This document shows positions 62,565 through 64,000 of a DNA stretch of 64,000 nt, one piece after another. Under the pieces are notes generated by a model, which worked only from the letters and a program-made list of their open reading frames with translations, searched no databases and had not been told where the DNA came from. A program made the position numbers and the translations under genes. This DNA is from Nitrincola alkalilacustris (lineage in GTDB: Bacteria > Pseudomonadota > Gammaproteobacteria > Pseudomonadales > Balneatricaceae): NCBI RefSeq assembly GCF_008973755.1, contig NZ_WBOM01000013.1, positions 1 through 64,000 of the forward strand. Reading direction: 5' to 3'. Within the stretch, counting starts at the first letter, position 1. Each line of letters opens with the position of its first letter.

Positions 62565-62864
62565 CTACCAGCGGAAAATAACCCATTTTGGAATCAACAC
62601 CGAGGGTTCCCCGGCTCTGATCATCTCACCTGACTCACCTTTCGGGACCAGGTAGTAGGGCTCGCCGACGGCGGGCACGACCTTGATCTCCTTCAGAACA
62701 CCATTGACACGATACTCGTAATAGGTGCTGTCACCGTCATGGGTAATGGTGATCTGCGGCTCCTGGCCCAGCAGCTCTTCCTCTGACTGGGCGAAGCTCG
62801 GTGGCACAAAGGCCAACAACATCGCCAGCATTACATATCTGAACATCATCTTGCTTCTCTTCAT
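62565..62864 (-). CDS. DUF2782 family periplasmic protein
   Basis: A 99-residue protein from ATG 62864 (or 62849, which has a better GAAGAG site). The signal peptide ends in FVPPSFA. The mature part EPQITITHDGDSTYYEYRVN and VPAVGEPYYLVPKGE matches DUF2782, a family of unknown function found between polA and thrB. It is 9 bp before thrB on the same strand. Confidence 0.85.
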   Translation of the reverse strand: MKRSKMMFRYVMLAMLLAFVPPSFAQSEEELLGQEPQITITHDGDSTYYEYRVNGVLKEIKVVPAVGEPYYLVPKGESGEMIRAGEPSVLIPKWVIFRW

Positions 62865-62997
62865 GGGTAGAATCCATCTGCAAATAAGCACCTGAACCAT
62901 GCTATCGCATGTCGGGGGGTTATGGGCAGCTTCCTTATTGTCTATGATTGTGAACCCTGACACGATCCCCGGCAACCACTGTTAATCGGAAATTGCG

Positions 62998-64000
62998 ATG
63001 AGTAACCACAAACCACCCGTTATTTTAGTCGACGGCTCCTCTTATTTATACCGTGCCTTCTTCGCCTCTCAGCAGGCGGACCTGCGCACCAGCGAAGGTG
63101 TTCCGACGGGGGCTATAAGAGTTGTGACCTCGATGTTGCGCAGTTTACTCAAACAATATCCCGAAAGCCCGGTGGCCGTGGTGTTCGATGCCAAGGGTAA
63201 AACCTTCCGTGATGAACTGTTTGCCGAGTACAAGGCTCACAGACCCTCAATGCCGGATGACCTGCGCCTGCAGGTGGAGCCGATCCACGAGATTGTGCGC
63301 GCCATGGGCATGACGCTACTGATCGAAGACGGGGTTGAGGCAGATGATGTGATCGGAACGCTGGCGCATGAGGCGATGGCGCAGCAGTGCCCGGTGGTGA
63401 TCTCTACCGGCGACAAGGATATGGCGCAGTTGGTAAATGAGCAGGTCACACTGATCAATACCATGACCAATACGGTGATGGATGTGCAGGGGGTCGTTGA
63501 TAAGTTCGGCATTCCTCCTGAGCTGGTGATCGATCTGCTGGCGCTGCAGGGCGACAAGGTCGACAACATCCCCGGCGTACCGGGTGTCGGTGAGAAGACT
63601 GCGCTGGCGATGTTGCAGGGGATAGGTGGTATCCAGGCGCTGTACGAGAATCTGGACAAAATTGCCGACCTCGGCTTTCGTGGCTCGAAAACCATGGCGA
63701 AAAAGATGGAGGAGCATCGTGAGTCTGCCGAGCTCTCTTATCTTCTGGCCACGATCAAAACCGATGTACCGCTGCATGTGGCACTGGCTGATATCGCTCA
63801 TCCGTCGCCGGATAATCAGGCTTTGTGTGAGCTGTTCAAACGCTATGAGTTTCGCAGCTGGGTTAAGGAGCTGGAATCAGGTGATGCACCGACCCAGGCT
63901 GATACCGGAGGCTCTTCTGCAGCCGATCAGGCTGCACCGGCAGAGGTGCAGTATGACGTGATTCTGGAGTGGGAGGCTTTTGAACAGTGGCTTGACCGAC
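62998..64000 (+). CDS. polA: DNA polymerase I, N-terminal part (gene runs past window)
   Basis: The 5' 334 codons of polA from ATG 62998. The 5'-3' exonuclease (FEN) domain has ILVDGSSYLYRAFFA, VVFDAKGKTFRDELFAEYKA, GVEADDVIGTLAHEA and STGDKDMAQLV (metal-binding Asp residues), then DNIPGVPGVGEKTALAML (helix-hairpin-helix). The linker and the start of the proofreading-like domain follow up to the window edge. It is divergent from the DUF2782 gene. Confidence 0.96.
   Translation, partial: MSNHKPPVILVDGSSYLYRAFFASQQADLRTSEGVPTGAIRVVTSMLRSLLKQYPESPVAVVFDAKGKTFRDELFAEYKAHRPSMPDDLRLQVEPIHEIVRAMGMTLLIEDGVEADDVIGTLAHEAMAQQCPVVISTGDKDMAQLVNEQVTLINTMTNTVMDVQGVVDKFGIPPELVIDLLALQGDKVDNIPGVPGVGEKTALAMLQGIGGIQALYENLDKIADLGFRGSKTMAKKMEEHRESAELSYLLATIKTDVPLHVALADIAHPSPDNQALCELFKRYEFRSWVKELESGDAPTQADTGGSSAADQAAPAEVQYDVILEWEAFEQWLDR

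Noticed and set aside
1-64000. CRISPR arrays, tRNA or rRNA genes
   Set aside because: No regularly spaced direct repeats with unique spacers, cloverleaf-like sequences or rRNA signatures were recognised by eye.

Overview
The window reads as chromosome from a free-living, respiring, motile gammaproteobacterium. The order polA / DUF2782 gene / thrB / uvrD, the pstSCAB-phoU ... ubiC-ubiA ... phoB-phoR block and a HexR regulator resemble Pseudomonas and, more closely by overall flavour, Oceanospirillales such as Marinobacterium or Nitrincola. The genus is an inference; no rRNA or tRNA gene is present to fix it. No CRISPR array, prophage or plasmid origin was recognised.

Layout. (1) 1-2.2 kb: right-hand end of an IS21-family element (istA cut by the window edge, istB, terminal repeats) abutting an open frame that runs into the IS end. 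(2) 2.7-8.5 kb: an AT-rich, probably acquired block with a GNAT, a chemoreceptor, a LysE exporter, an FAD monooxygenase with a divergent MarR regulator, a PspC-like membrane protein and an AAC(3)-I-type aminoglycoside acetyltransferase homologue. (3) 8.8-14 kb: a second chemoreceptor, an erythromycin-esterase homologue, ada and a PEP-mutase/isocitrate-lyase-family gene. (4) 14-22.5 kb: an accessory zone full of broken genes. It holds a DUF4160 remnant with DUF2442-HTH, a C-terminally truncated STAND-like NTPase with a nuclease-type N-terminus, a zinc-ribbon gene with a 54-bp duplicate fragment elsewhere, and hipB with an internally deleted hipA. Embedded in it is an intact operon, PAS-PAS-GGDEF-EAL / kaiC / kaiB. 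(5) 22.6-33.2 kb: a probable uptake and catabolic cluster with a DapA-family lyase, an OpuC/OsmF-type quaternary-amine ABC transporter, a nitrilase-family amidase, MmgE/PrpD, a PDC-hydrolase-like amidohydrolase, an alpha/beta hydrolase lacking the nucleophile serine, and a GbdR-like AraC regulator. (6) 33.5-41.7 kb: housekeeping genes (msrC, rsuA-type synthase, hexR, yjaG-like, phoR, phoB, ubiA, ubiC). (7) 41.8-48.7 kb: phoU-pstBAC and pstS, with PhoB boxes visible before pstS, pstC and phoB. (8) 49.4-56.6 kb: a molybdoenzyme operon with the order ferredoxin / catalytic subunit / FeS subunit / NrfD / TorD chaperone / FKBP. The catalytic subunit carries a GRGWG motif and C-x2-C-x3-C-x27-C spacing, which points to an ArxA-type arsenite oxidase; the gene order matches arxB2-A-B-C-D. 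(9) 56.7-64 kb: a YciA-type thioesterase, a third chemoreceptor, uvrD, thrB, a DUF2782 gene and the 5' part of polA.

How it fits together. Phosphate sensing and uptake (PhoBR/Pst) sits beside a putative arsenic-oxidising respiratory complex. This pairing makes biological sense because arsenate mimics phosphate, but the known arx regulators (arxXSR) are not in the window. The kaiBC/c-di-GMP operon suggests a KaiC-KaiB switch coupled to second-messenger turnover without KaiA. These two systems are the best candidates for new biology here.
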